This document shows, piece after piece, positions 8,886-17,041 of a DNA stretch of 64,000 nucleotides (position 1 is its first letter; each line of letters starts with the position of its first letter). The DNA is taken from assembly GCA_016185125.1 (NCBI GenBank), contig JACPOC010000027.1, positions 104,985 through 168,984 of the forward strand. Reading direction: 5' to 3'. The notes under the pieces are model-generated. The model made no database searches. It saw only the letters and a program-made list of their open reading frames with translations, and had not been told where the DNA came from. This DNA comes from Bacteroidota bacterium (lineage in GTDB: Bacteria; Bacteroidota; Bacteroidia; B-17B0; Aurantibacillaceae). A program made the position numbers and the translations under genes.

Positions 8886-9338
8886 ATGAAGAGCCTTTTT
8901 AACGAAAAACATACAGTTGAATTTATTATGAGAATTAATAAATTACATGCAACTACCCCTGCGCACTGGGGCAAAATGAATGTTGCGCAAATGCTTACAC
9001 ACTGCCAAAAGCCATTGGAGATGGCGTCGGGTGCTTTGAAGCCTAAAATTAATAAAATTATAAAATGGTTGTTCGGTAAAAAAGCCAAGGCGCAATTAAT
9101 TAGTAATGCTGATTTTAAAAGAAATCTTCCCACTTTTTCGGAAGCTAAAATTGTAGATCAAAAAGTTTTTGACATGGAAAAAGATAAGCTCATACATCTT
9201 ATTGAACAGTTTCATAAAAACGGAATTAAAGGATTAACAAAAGAGCCTCATCCTTTTTTTGGCGATCTTTCGCCACAAGAATGGGATCTATTACAAACCA
9301 AACACCTCGATCATCATTTAAAGCAATTTGGCGTTTAA
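8886..9338 (+). CDS. DUF1569 (DinB-like) protein
   Basis: A 150-residue protein of the DUF1569 family, which shares the four-helix DinB fold. It shows THCQKPLEMASG near residues 38-49, in the position where DinB proteins place a metal-binding His, and the C-terminal family signature TKHLDHHLKQFGV with further His residues. It is cytoplasmic with no signal peptide. Its stop is 20 bases before the ATG of the enoyl-CoA hydratase gene, so the two are probably co-transcribed. Members are suspected thiol-dependent metalloenzymes; no activity can be claimed here. Confidence 0.85.
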   Translation: MKSLFNEKHTVEFIMRINKLHATTPAHWGKMNVAQMLTHCQKPLEMASGALKPKINKIIKWLFGKKAKAQLISNADFKRNLPTFSEAKIVDQKVFDMEKDKLIHLIEQFHKNGIKGLTKEPHPFFGDLSPQEWDLLQTKHLDHHLKQFGV

Positions 9339-9358
9339 CAAAATCAAAATTTTATAGC

Positions 9359-10135
9359 ATGGCATTTATACTTTCGGAACTAACAGGAAACGTTCTTTTA
9401 TTAAAATTAAACAGACCCGATAAGTTTAACAGCTTTAACCGCGAAATGGCTCTGCAACTTATTTCGGAATTGGATAAGGCCGAAAAAGATCCGTCTGTGC
9501 GCGCTATATTAATTACCGGTGAAGGCAAAGCTTTTTGCGCGGGGCAAGATCTTGCCGAAGCAATTGATCCTAACGGTCCGGGGATTAAGAAAATTGTAGA
9601 GGAGCATTACAATCCCATTATTTTAAAAATACGAACTATTGATAAACCTGTTTTAGCAGCCGTTAACGGAGTGGCAGCAGGAGCCGGCGCTAACATCGCT
9701 TTGGCATGCGATATCGTTTATGCTTCAAAAAGTGCCGGCTTTATTCAGGCCTTCAGTAAAATTGGTTTAATACCCGATAGTGGCGGAACCTTCTCTTTAC
9801 CACGTATTATTGGTTTTAATATGGCAAGCGCTTTAATGATAACCGGGGACAAATTAAACGCCGAAGAGGCAAAGGCTTGCGGCATGATCTATAAAATTTT
9901 TGAGGATGCTGATCTGCTAAATCATTGTCTCACGGACGCTGCTAAAATTGCTGCAATGCCAACAAAAGCAATTGGTTTAACCAAACGCTTATTAAATCAA
10001 TCCTATTCTAATTCGTTACAGCAACAATTAAACGTGGAGCGCGATCTTCAAATAGAAGCGGCAGATAGTTATGATTACAATGAAGGTGTTAAAGCGTTTC
10101 TTGAAAAACGTAAGCCTGAATTTAAGGGCAAATAA
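9359..10135 (+). CDS. Enoyl-CoA hydratase/isomerase family protein, PaaG-like
   Basis: A crotonase-fold enzyme of 258 residues. Motifs: LNRPDKFNSFN near 17-27, GKAFCAGQDLAEA (CoA/oxyanion loop), AAVNGVAAGAGANIALACD (second oxyanion loop) and IGLIPDSGGTFSLPR with the Asp seen in PaaG-type isomerases. PaaG converts ring-1,2-epoxyphenylacetyl-CoA to the oxepin, but no paaA-E genes are in the window, so a general fatty-acid role is equally possible. An upstream extension to 9281 would overlap the DUF1569 gene; the ATG at 9359 gives the normal N-terminus. It converges on the gamma-carbonic anhydrase gene with no gap. Confidence 0.85.
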   Translation: MAFILSELTGNVLLLKLNRPDKFNSFNREMALQLISELDKAEKDPSVRAILITGEGKAFCAGQDLAEAIDPNGPGIKKIVEEHYNPIILKIRTIDKPVLAAVNGVAAGAGANIALACDIVYASKSAGFIQAFSKIGLIPDSGGTFSLPRIIGFNMASALMITGDKLNAEEAKACGMIYKIFEDADLLNHCLTDAAKIAAMPTKAIGLTKRLLNQSYSNSLQQQLNVERDLQIEAADSYDYNEGVKAFLEKRKPEFKGK

Positions 10136-10648
10136 TTACTTGAACCAACTGCTGTACATTAAATAATTATTCGCTATACGGTCTATTTCTCCATTAACTA
10201 ACTCCTGAGAAATATCTTTAATTTTTTTGGCCGGGACCCCCGCGAAAATACAACCCGGCGGAACAATGGTTCCTTCTGTTACTACGGCTCCCGCAGCTAT
10301 AATTGTATTGCTTCCTATTTCACAATTATCCATTACAATAGCACCCATGCCTATCAAAACGTTATCATGCACTTTGCATCCGTGTACAATAGCATTGTGA
10401 CCAATTGAAACATTATTTCCTAATATTACTGTTGTTTTTTGGTAGGTGCAGTGTATCACGGCGCCGTCCTGAATGTTTACTTTATTCCCAATGCGGATAC
10501 TGTTTACATCACCTCGTATCACGGCGTTAAACCAAAAACTGCATTCGTTTCCGGCAATTACATCGCCTACAATTGTTGCGTTTGGAGCAATAAAACAATT
10601 TTCTCCAAATTGAGGAGAGATTCCGTTTACAGGTAAAATAACTGGCAT
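10136..10648 (-). CDS. Gamma-class carbonic anhydrase-like / PaaY family hexapeptide protein
   Basis: The 170-residue left-handed beta-helix protein is made of hexapeptide repeats (FIAPNATIVGDVI, VNIQDGAVIH, VSIGHNAIVHG, VLIGMGAIV). The three zinc-ligand histidines of gamma-carbonic anhydrases are present at H66, H84 and H89. PaaY, a thioesterase of phenylacetate catabolism, belongs to the same family, and a PaaG-like gene lies directly convergent. It therefore may hydrolyse an acyl-CoA and not hydrate CO2. The sequence alone does not decide. Confidence 0.85.
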   Translation of the reverse strand: MPVILPVNGISPQFGENCFIAPNATIVGDVIAGNECSFWFNAVIRGDVNSIRIGNKVNIQDGAVIHCTYQKTTVILGNNVSIGHNAIVHGCKVHDNVLIGMGAIVMDNCEIGSNTIIAAGAVVTEGTIVPPGCIFAGVPAKKIKDISQELVNGEIDRIANNYLMYSSWFK

Positions 10649-10685
10649 ACTATTATAAGGTTAAGCAATTAATAATGTAAATATA

Positions 10686-10716
10686 TTGGATTAAAGACAA
10701 ATTTAAATTACTTTTG
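10686..10716 (+). promoter_or_regulatory. Bacteroidota-type promoter for the leader ORF and PAS-SpoIIE operon
   Basis: TTG at 10686-10688 and TACTTTTG (perfect TAnnTTTG) at 10709-10716 are separated by 20 bases. The predicted transcription start near 10723 lies only about four bases before the ATG of the short Cys-rich ORF. Confidence 0.5.
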
Positions 10717-10726
10717 TTGTCTAAGT

Positions 10727-10798
10727 ATGATTTTCTTATCACATACCTATTGCTGTTATTGCCCCATGTGCCAAATGTGGTGCATTTCTGCGCGTTGA
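10727..10798 (+). CDS. Cys-rich 23-codon leader ORF
   Basis: A short open frame directly after a good promoter encodes a 23-residue peptide with five cysteines (C9, C10, C12, C15, C19) and a single Trp, in the core HTYCCYCPMCQMWC. Cysteine codons are otherwise rare in this genome. The stop TGA is followed by a small inverted repeat (TCTTT-N4-AAAGA), and the PAS-SpoIIE ATG lies 55 bases further on. The layout resembles an upstream leader peptide that senses cysteinyl-tRNA or thiol status. It could also be a chance ORF; there is no homology evidence. Confidence 0.4.
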   Translation: MIFLSHTYCCYCPMCQMWCISAR

Positions 10799-10853
10799 TC
10801 TTTTTATAAAGACGCATTTTCTCATTAGTATTTAATTAAAAACAAACACCTTT

Positions 10854-12014
10854 ATGGTACAATTTGATATACAGGAGCAAGTCCTGGAAAAACTGAACGC
10901 TTTAGTAGTTGTTTTAAACAGAAACGGCAATGCCGAATACGTTAGTAAATCTGCAGGTGAACTTCTTGGTTACGACTGTTCACTGCTTTTAGGAAGCAAC
11001 TGGTGGGAGGTTACGCGCTTTTCAAAACCGGATGGTGAAAGAACAAAGAATAAAATTCTCGCCTTATTAGAACACAGCACCAATTCCGCCCAAACATTCG
11101 AACATTTATTTCGTACTTCTTATGGTGGTCAAAAATGGATCCGATGGAACGTTTCTTACCTAAGCGATGGACAGATAATTGGGATTGGTTACGATGTTAC
11201 CGAAAAAAAGCATCAGGAAAAACAACTACAGGAACGTGCTATTCTACTGCAACAGCAGCATAAGGAAATAAAAGACAGTATTTTTTATGCGCAAAGAATT
11301 CAGCGGAATAGTCTGCAATCAAAAACGCACATTAACTCTGTATTCGGACAAAATTTTGTGCTTTATAAACCAAAAGATATTTTGAGCGGAGATTTTTTCT
11401 TCTTTTTTCAGGACGAGGATAACCGATATGCTATTGCAGTAGATTGTACCGGCCATGGCGTACCGGGAGCGATGATGAGCATGGTCGCGAATTCAATTAT
11501 TAAAGAAGTGTTACTCAATAAAAAAATAAAAGCGGCATCACAAATTTTGTATGAAATGGATAAAGTTTTATTTAACTCTATTAATTCTTATGGAACCGAA
11601 CTTAACAGTGATGGAATGGATGTGGCAATTATAAGTATCAATAAAAAAAGTAATCGCATGCATTTTGCTGGCGCATTCAGGCCAATGATTATTATTCGCG
11701 ACCAAACTGTTATTGAGTTAAAAGCAAGTCGCTACCCGCTTGGGTTTTACAATGATGTTGAGAAAATTTTCGAAGAGCATGTAATATTGTTGCAGGCTAA
11801 TGACTGCCTTTATTTATTCACCGACGGTTTCATTGATCAATTTGGCGGTGAGGCCGGCAAAAAGTTAAATAAACGCAATTTTAAAGAGCTCCTTAAAATG
11901 GCCGCTGCAATGCCTTTAAATGAACAGGAATCTTTTCTCGAATACTCTTTTAATAACTGGAAACAGGAAGAGGAACAAACCGACGATGTATTGGTGATTG
12001 GGATTAAAATATAG
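10854..12014 (+). CDS. PAS domain SpoIIE-type serine phosphatase
   Basis: A cytoplasmic signalling protein of 386 residues. Residues 10-125 form a PAS domain (LVVVLNRNGNAEYVSKSAGELLGY, ending IGIGYDVTEKK), followed by a short coiled coil with the linker DSIFYAQRIQRN. Residues 165-386 are a PP2C/SpoIIE phosphatase: SGDFFFFF, DCTGHGVPGAMMS, SDGMDVA, TDGFIDQFGG and the final TDDVLVIGI supply the metal-binding aspartates. Such proteins usually dephosphorylate an anti-anti-sigma factor. No STAS or anti-sigma partner lies nearby. It is the first large gene of a set with a peroxiredoxin and a second PAS-SpoIIE gene, so redox or stress input is inferred. Confidence 0.88.
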   Translation: MVQFDIQEQVLEKLNALVVVLNRNGNAEYVSKSAGELLGYDCSLLLGSNWWEVTRFSKPDGERTKNKILALLEHSTNSAQTFEHLFRTSYGGQKWIRWNVSYLSDGQIIGIGYDVTEKKHQEKQLQERAILLQQQHKEIKDSIFYAQRIQRNSLQSKTHINSVFGQNFVLYKPKDILSGDFFFFFQDEDNRYAIAVDCTGHGVPGAMMSMVANSIIKEVLLNKKIKAASQILYEMDKVLFNSINSYGTELNSDGMDVAIISINKKSNRMHFAGAFRPMIIIRDQTVIELKASRYPLGFYNDVEKIFEEHVILLQANDCLYLFTDGFIDQFGGEAGKKLNKRNFKELLKMAAAMPLNEQESFLEYSFNNWKQEEEQTDDVLVIGIKI

Positions 12015-12093
12015 ATGTTAAATGATGTTTAAGAGAGTTTGAACTTAGCCAATAATATTGCTATATTTATTTCATGATTATGTTTTGAGTAAG

Positions 12094-13074
12094 ATGAAAA
12101 AAATTCATGTAAGCACAACTATTGCGGTTGCATTAAATAGTATTTCTGTTTTTTGCCTAAGCATTAATTATAGTCTGCTGGCAGCCGTTTTTTCCCTTAT
12201 CGCTTATTTCGCGTCCATAAAGGAAGTTTCAAAATATACCAGCTGGTATCAGTTTATCACCGTTTTTATTTCTTCTCTACTTATTGGTTTAGCTGTTGAA
12301 ATGCCTTTGTCCGGGTTTCCATATTTAATTTTTTCACTTTTATTTGCTACTGGTGCTTCTATTTTAAGAATAGTTTTGTTTAATGTTTTTTCATACACAA
12401 AATATTCATGGTTTGAACCCGGCGCTTTTATTATGGCTGTAATTGCTTTTTTGGTTGGTAATTTAGTACATCCACACGAATGGACTGGTTGGTTTTTTCC
12501 GACACCTGTAATTGTTTTTGGCGCCATTTTAACTGCCGGAATTTTAAAAGATAATAAACAATTGCTTGCAAATGCAAAAGGAGGATATCGCGTAAAAGTA
12601 GGCCAGGCAGCATCGCCATTTGAATTGCCTGATCAGAATGGCGAACTTATCCGCCTATCTGATTACGAGGGAAAACGGCATTTACTTTTGATTTTTGTAC
12701 GGGGTGATTGGTGCCCCGGTTGTCATATGATGCTAAGAACGTACGAAAAAAATAATGAAAAATTTAAGGCTAAAAATGTTTTGGTGATGGCAATTGGCCC
12801 AGATCCGGTTGGCGTAAACAGAGGTATGGTTGAAAAACTTGGCCTTGATTTTAAAGTGCTTTCAGATGAAGGACAAAAAACAGCGATGGTTTACGGCGTT
12901 CAGTTAAAAGAATACGATAATGATTTTGCTGAAAAATATACCGAAGGAATTCCTCTGCCTGCATCTTTTTTAATAGACAAAACCGGAATTGTTCGTTATG
13001 TATCCCGACCCGATAAGGTTGGTGAATTTTTAAATCCGTCTATGATTTTTCCAATAGTAGATCAGCTCCAATAA
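12094..13074 (+). CDS. Membrane-anchored peroxiredoxin (AhpC/TSA-like, PRX-like2 type)
   Basis: The protein has 326 residues from the ATG at 12094, which follows a purine-rich GAGTAAG; a longer frame begins at 12058. Residues 1-165 hold about five hydrophobic helices (ISVFCLSINYSLLAAVFSLI, YLIFSLLFATGASILRIVLF and others). Residues 180-326 are a thioredoxin-fold peroxiredoxin domain: AASPFELPDQNGELIRLSDY, then the active site RGDWCPGCHMMLRTY, and PASFLIDKTGIVRYV. A WCxxC form is typical of the PRX-like2 subgroup. It sits 1 base ahead of a PAS-SpoIIE gene, which suggests that membrane-proximal peroxide or thiol state is linked to that phosphatase. This link is inferred. Confidence 0.85.
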   Translation: MKKIHVSTTIAVALNSISVFCLSINYSLLAAVFSLIAYFASIKEVSKYTSWYQFITVFISSLLIGLAVEMPLSGFPYLIFSLLFATGASILRIVLFNVFSYTKYSWFEPGAFIMAVIAFLVGNLVHPHEWTGWFFPTPVIVFGAILTAGILKDNKQLLANAKGGYRVKVGQAASPFELPDQNGELIRLSDYEGKRHLLLIFVRGDWCPGCHMMLRTYEKNNEKFKAKNVLVMAIGPDPVGVNRGMVEKLGLDFKVLSDEGQKTAMVYGVQLKEYDNDFAEKYTEGIPLPASFLIDKTGIVRYVSRPDKVGEFLNPSMIFPIVDQLQ

Positions 13075-13075
13075 T

Positions 13076-14422
13076 ATGCTTTTATATTTTTTTATCACGC
13101 TTTCTTTCTTTCTGATACTGGGCTGTGCGTGTTTAATTTATTCAAAAAATCAAAAGGTATTAAAATTAAAAAAAGCAGAAACCGAGTTAAGTAATTACAG
13201 TAGCATTATTAATCAGGCAAATGATGCCATGTTGGTTATTGATATTGTTGATGGTAAAATACATCAGGCTAATCCAAGTGCAGCACAACTATTAGGGTAC
13301 ACCGAAAAAGAGCTGGCTACATTATCCTTATTTGATCTGCATCCAAAAGAATATTTGAATAAAAGTTCGCAGGTTGTGGCCGATGTTTGGGAAAAGGGTG
13401 GCTTAATCTATAACGATATTCCATTTCTCATTAAATCGGGTACATTAGTGCCCGTTGAATGTTCGGCAAAGGTTGCGCCCTTTGCAGGGAGGCCGGCTAT
13501 AGTTATTTATGCGCGCGATATTACCGAGCGCATTCGTCTCGAAAATGAAATTAATAAGCAGCGAAAAATTATTGATGATAAAACTAAAGACATAACAGAC
13601 AGTATCGAATATTCAAAACGCATTCAACGGTCTATTTTTATAGAACAGGAAAAACTAAAACAATACGCTCCTGAATCATTTATATTTTTTCAGCCGCGCG
13701 ATGTTGTTAGCGGTGATTTTTATTGGTTTACTAATTATAAAATTAAAGAAGATCTTTTTCCGGAAAACGGTTACAACTATAAAGCGGGTACTAATATTCT
13801 GGTAGTGGCAGCGGTAGATTGTACCGGGCATGGTGTTCCCGGAGCATTCATGAGCATTATAGGAAATACATTATTAAATCAAACTTTAAATAATTTATCC
13901 GTAAATTCTGCAGCTTATGCATTGGATTTTGTGAATGCCGAACTTAAAAAAAGTCTGAATAAGAATAATGAAGGTACTCCCCTCAGAGACGGAATGGATA
14001 TGGCCCTTTGCTGCATTGATTTTGAAAATATGCGCATGGAATTTGCGGGAGCCAACAACCCAGTTTACGTTATACGGAATCAGGAACTCATCCTACTAAA
14101 AGCAGATAAGCAGCCCTTAACTGCAGCATTGGAAAATGAGCCTAAGCCCTTTACAAATCAACTTTTTAAATTAGAAAAAGGTGATGCTGTATATTTGTTT
14201 ACCGATGGATTTGCCGATCAATTTGGCGGTACTGAGTTGTTGCAGGAAAATGCATTTGGAATGGGTAAAAAATTTATGTATAAGCGTTTTAAACAGGCGT
14301 TACTTGATATTCAAGATAAAACAATGGAGGATCAAAAAACTTCACTTCAAAAAAGATTTGATTCCTGGAGAGGCGATTTGCCCCAAGTAGATGATGTATT
14401 GGTAATTGGAATAAAAATATAA
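13076..14422 (+). CDS. Membrane-anchored PAS-SpoIIE serine phosphatase
   Basis: The 448-residue protein has one N-terminal transmembrane helix (LLYFFITLSFFLILGCACLI), a coiled coil, a PAS domain at about 45-160 (INQANDAMLVIDIVDGKI, SAAQLLGYTEKEL, VIYARDITERI), a helical linker with DSIEYSKRIQRSI, and a C-terminal SpoIIE/PP2C domain with SGDFYWF, DCTGHGVPGAFMS, RDGMDMA, TDGFADQFGG and VDDVLVIGI. All metal-binding aspartates are kept. It starts 1 base after the peroxiredoxin stop, so the two are translationally coupled. It parallels the soluble phosphatase at 10854; the pair may act at membrane and cytoplasm on the same partner. Confidence 0.9.
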   Translation: MLLYFFITLSFFLILGCACLIYSKNQKVLKLKKAETELSNYSSIINQANDAMLVIDIVDGKIHQANPSAAQLLGYTEKELATLSLFDLHPKEYLNKSSQVVADVWEKGGLIYNDIPFLIKSGTLVPVECSAKVAPFAGRPAIVIYARDITERIRLENEINKQRKIIDDKTKDITDSIEYSKRIQRSIFIEQEKLKQYAPESFIFFQPRDVVSGDFYWFTNYKIKEDLFPENGYNYKAGTNILVVAAVDCTGHGVPGAFMSIIGNTLLNQTLNNLSVNSAAYALDFVNAELKKSLNKNNEGTPLRDGMDMALCCIDFENMRMEFAGANNPVYVIRNQELILLKADKQPLTAALENEPKPFTNQLFKLEKGDAVYLFTDGFADQFGGTELLQENAFGMGKKFMYKRFKQALLDIQDKTMEDQKTSLQKRFDSWRGDLPQVDDVLVIGIKI

Positions 14423-14424
14423 AA

Positions 14425-14459
14425 ATCCCGGTAAAAATTTTTAATTTATTTACCGGGAT
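14425..14459. terminator. Bidirectional hairpin terminator between convergent genes
   Basis: ATCCCGGTAAA (14425-14435) pairs perfectly with TTTACCGGGAT (14449-14459). A/T-rich flanks on both sides fit termination of the SpoIIE operon and of the OmpA-like gene. Confidence 0.75.
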
Positions 14460-14476
14460 GATCAATTCTAAAATAA

Positions 14477-15142
14477 TTATTTTATTGTTCCGTTCTTAGC
14501 CGCCTTTTTTAATTTTTTATCGGCCATAATTGCAATGTCTACCCTTCGGTTTTTTGCCTTACCTTCTGCAGTTTCATTACTTTCAATTGGCTGTGTTGCT
14601 CCATATCCTGTTGTAGTAATACGAGAAGACGGAATGCTTTGAGCCTTTAAATATGTGGAAACAGATTCTGCACGTTTCACCGATAACTTTTGGTTATATT
14701 TATCTTCTCCTGTATTGTCGGTGTGTCCTTCTATTAAAATTTCGGTATCAGGATATTTTTTTAATACTTTAGATAATTCGGCAATGTTATCGGTAGCGGT
14801 TTGTTTAAGTTCTGCGGAATTAACATCGTATAAAATGCCGGAATCAAACGTAATTTTAATACCTTCTCCAACGCGTTCTACTTTTGCCCCTTTAACATCT
14901 TTTTGAATTTCCTCTGCCTGTTTGTCCATATAATGCCCAATAACTCCTCCTGCAGCCCCACCTACCGCGGCTCCAATGATAGCACCAAGAATGGTGTTGT
15001 TATTAGCCGCTTTTCCAATAGCCCCGCCAACAACGGCACCCGTACCGGCACCAATGGCAGCACCTTTTTTAGATTTATTCCAGCTTTTACAAGCCCCAAC
15101 CAGCAACCCAACTGTTAATATTGCAATCGTAATTTTTTTCAT
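14477..15142 (-). CDS. OmpA-family lipoprotein with glycine-zipper segment
   Basis: The protein has 221 residues. A lipoprotein signal ends in LVGAC with Cys18 as the lipidation site. Residues 27-68 form a glycine-zipper (GAAIGAGTGAVVGGAIGKAA, then GAIIGAAVGGAAGGVIGHYM). Residues 100-210 are an OmpA-like peptidoglycan-binding domain: FDSGILYDVNSAELK, IEGHTDNTGEDKYNQ, LSVKRAESV and GYGATQPIESNE, with the usual Asp/Arg pair that binds diaminopimelate (NRRVDIAI). It probably tethers the outer membrane to the wall. It ends near a shared terminator with the convergent SpoIIE operon. Confidence 0.93.
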   Translation of the reverse strand: MKKITIAILTVGLLVGACKSWNKSKKGAAIGAGTGAVVGGAIGKAANNNTILGAIIGAAVGGAAGGVIGHYMDKQAEEIQKDVKGAKVERVGEGIKITFDSGILYDVNSAELKQTATDNIAELSKVLKKYPDTEILIEGHTDNTGEDKYNQKLSVKRAESVSTYLKAQSIPSSRITTTGYGATQPIESNETAEGKAKNRRVDIAIMADKKLKKAAKNGTIK

Positions 15143-15215
15143 GATTTTATAGTGTTTACTGGATTCTACTATAAAATTGTGCCAGCTTAAGTGGGAAAAA
15201 ATAAAGATTTGGAAG

Positions 15216-15524
15216 TTAAAACAATCCCGGCATTAATCCGCCGGCTACTTTTTTCATTTCCTCGTCATGTATTTTGTCGGCTTTTTCAATAGCAAGATTC
15301 ATGGCTTTAAGTAATTGTTCTTCTAATTGTTTTTTATCGCCATGCTGCAGAGCCGCTGCTACGTTAATACTTTTTACTTTTCGGTTTCCCGAAATTTCAA
15401 TTTTAATATCTCCGCCTGCACATTCAACGCTTAAAGATGTATTATCGAGTTTATCTTTTATTTCTCCGGCAATTTTTTTTGCTTCCTGCAATTTGCCCAT
15501 CATGTCACCGAATTTTCCTAACAT
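15216..15524 (-). CDS. YbaB/EbfC family nucleoid-associated protein
   Basis: A 102-residue protein of the YbaB/EbfC family, which binds DNA as a dimer. It begins with the characteristic MLGKFGDMMGKLQEAKK and contains VECAGGDIKIEISGNRKVKSI and a C-terminal helix ending MKKVAGGLMPGLF. A frame beginning at 15557 would overlap nadE; the ATG at 15524 gives the family N-terminus and lies 5 bases after the nadE stop, so both share a transcript. No recR or dnaX is adjacent, unlike in many other phyla. Confidence 0.92.
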   Translation of the reverse strand: MLGKFGDMMGKLQEAKKIAGEIKDKLDNTSLSVECAGGDIKIEISGNRKVKSINVAAALQHGDKKQLEEQLLKAMNLAIEKADKIHDEEMKKVAGGLMPGLF

Positions 15525-15529
15525 ATTTT

Positions 15530-16306
15530 TTATTTTAATTCTTTTGGTATTATACAAACCGGAATTGGGTTCATTTTGTGAAGATTGGCCGCATGTCTGC
15601 GCGAATAAATTTCCATTACTTTTTTCTGTCGATCATTTAAGTCAGAACTTTCATTGGCCTGTATATATTCCATGACCCATTCCAATTCGGGGTAAGTAGC
15701 GCCTATCTGGTCTTCATCTGTTCTTCCGTCGGCAAAAAGTCCGTCGGTAGGCTTTGCGTTTTGAATGCTTGCCGGAACATTTAATTCTTTGGCTAATTGA
15801 TATATTTCAGTTTTGTAAAGATCGGCAATAGGCGAAAGATCCACACCTCCATCGCCATATTTTGTAAAAAAGCCCACTCCAAAATCTTCCACTTTATTAC
15901 CTGTTCCTGCAACTAATAATTTGTGGTGTGTTGCAAACGAATACAAAGTGGTCATTCTTAATCGAGCGCGTGTGTTAGCCATGGTTAAAAAATCTTGAGT
16001 TTCTTTTGGGATAGAATTTTCAAAAGCCTCAAAAACAGGAGTTAATTCAACGGTTGCCGATTCTACGTTTTTAAAATTAGTTTTAAGCCATTCAATATGT
16101 TCGTTACTGCGGTCGAATTCGTTTTTAAATTGGCGTATAGGCATGTTTAATACCATAAGCCTTTTTCCGGTGATGGCACAAAGCGTGGAGGTTACCGCGC
16201 TGTCAATTCCTCCGGATATACCAATTACATAACCATTTGTTTTAGAGTTATCGGAATAATCTTTAAGCCACTTAACGATATGCTCAATAATTTCTTTGGA
16301 TTTCAT
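15530..16306 (-). CDS. nadE: NAD+ synthase, ammonia-dependent type
   Basis: The final step of NAD synthesis: amidation of deamido-NAD with ATP. The protein has 258 residues and consists only of the synthetase domain; no glutaminase (nitrilase) domain is attached, so free ammonia is the expected nitrogen source. Motifs are SGGIDSA near residues 30-36 (PP-loop), TRARLRMTTLY, GTGNKVEDFGVGFFTKYGDGG and KPTDGLFADGRTDEDQIG. It is upstream of and probably co-transcribed with the YbaB gene. Confidence 0.95.
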   Translation of the reverse strand: MKSKEIIEHIVKWLKDYSDNSKTNGYVIGISGGIDSAVTSTLCAITGKRLMVLNMPIRQFKNEFDRSNEHIEWLKTNFKNVESATVELTPVFEAFENSIPKETQDFLTMANTRARLRMTTLYSFATHHKLLVAGTGNKVEDFGVGFFTKYGDGGVDLSPIADLYKTEIYQLAKELNVPASIQNAKPTDGLFADGRTDEDQIGATYPELEWVMEYIQANESSDLNDRQKKVMEIYSRRHAANLHKMNPIPVCIIPKELK

Positions 16307-16396
16307 TTATTGCCTAAAAAATTGGTTAACAAATTTGTTTGTAAAGTTACATATTTGGCTGTATTTATTAGTTAAAGCTCTTTAATTTTACGTCGT

Positions 16397-17041
16397 ATGA
16401 ATGAAAGGGCTATTCAATTTCAAAAAAACTCAGAGATACTTAAGAAATATTTACCGGCGCAAAGTGTTGCCCTCATTGCCCAATGGATTGTGGAGTATGA
16501 TTTTAAATTAAAAATTAAACGTGAACGCAGCACGCGGTTGGGTGATTATACTTCGCCGCATAATGGGCTTAACCACACCATTACCGTTAACCATAATTTA
16601 AATCCATTTTCTTTTTTAATTACCCTTGTACATGAGGTAGCTCACTTGGTAACTTACAACGAATATAAAAATTCAGTGTCTCCGCACGGCAGCGAATGGA
16701 AACAAAATTTTATAAAATTAATGAACCCGTTTTTAACTCCTGACATATTCCCTTTGGAGGTATTTGCGGCGCTAAGAAGTTATATGAAAAATCCTGCGGC
16801 TGCCAGTTGTACAGATTTGAAGCTTCTGCGCGTGCTTAAGTTACATGATGAAGAGTCTGACAGCGTTTTTTTAGAAAGGCTTCCGGTAAATAGTTTGTTT
16901 ATTTTTAACGACCATAGAATTTTTAAAAAAGGGGAAAAGATCCGAAAGCGAATTAAATGCCTGGAAGTAAAATCGGGAACGGTTTATCTGTTTAATCCCT
17001 TAACAGAAGTACAGTTGCTGGATGAGGTTACCGTTCAATAA
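16397..17041 (+). CDS. SprT-like zinc metallopeptidase domain protein
   Basis: The 214-residue protein has a SprT/Spartan-like core: HEVAH at residues 79-83 (HExxH zinc site) with the third ligand in PHGSEW at 96-101. The N-terminal part (LIAQWIVEYDFKLKIKRERS) and GLNHTITVNHNLNP fit the family. The C-terminal zinc ribbon of E. coli SprT is absent; residues 125-214 are a basic beta-rich tail instead. Eukaryotic Spartan proteases degrade DNA-protein crosslinks, but bacterial SprT function is unproven. The 3' end overlaps the convergent LacI gene by 14 bases. Confidence 0.88.
   Translation: MNERAIQFQKNSEILKKYLPAQSVALIAQWIVEYDFKLKIKRERSTRLGDYTSPHNGLNHTITVNHNLNPFSFLITLVHEVAHLVTYNEYKNSVSPHGSEWKQNFIKLMNPFLTPDIFPLEVFAALRSYMKNPAAASCTDLKLLRVLKLHDEESDSVFLERLPVNSLFIFNDHRIFKKGEKIRKRIKCLEVKSGTVYLFNPLTEVQLLDEVTVQ

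Noticed and set aside
9359..10648. Phenylacetate degradation island from PaaG-like and PaaY-like genes
   Set aside because: The genes are convergent, no paaABCDE, paaK or paaZ is present, and both families have broader roles.
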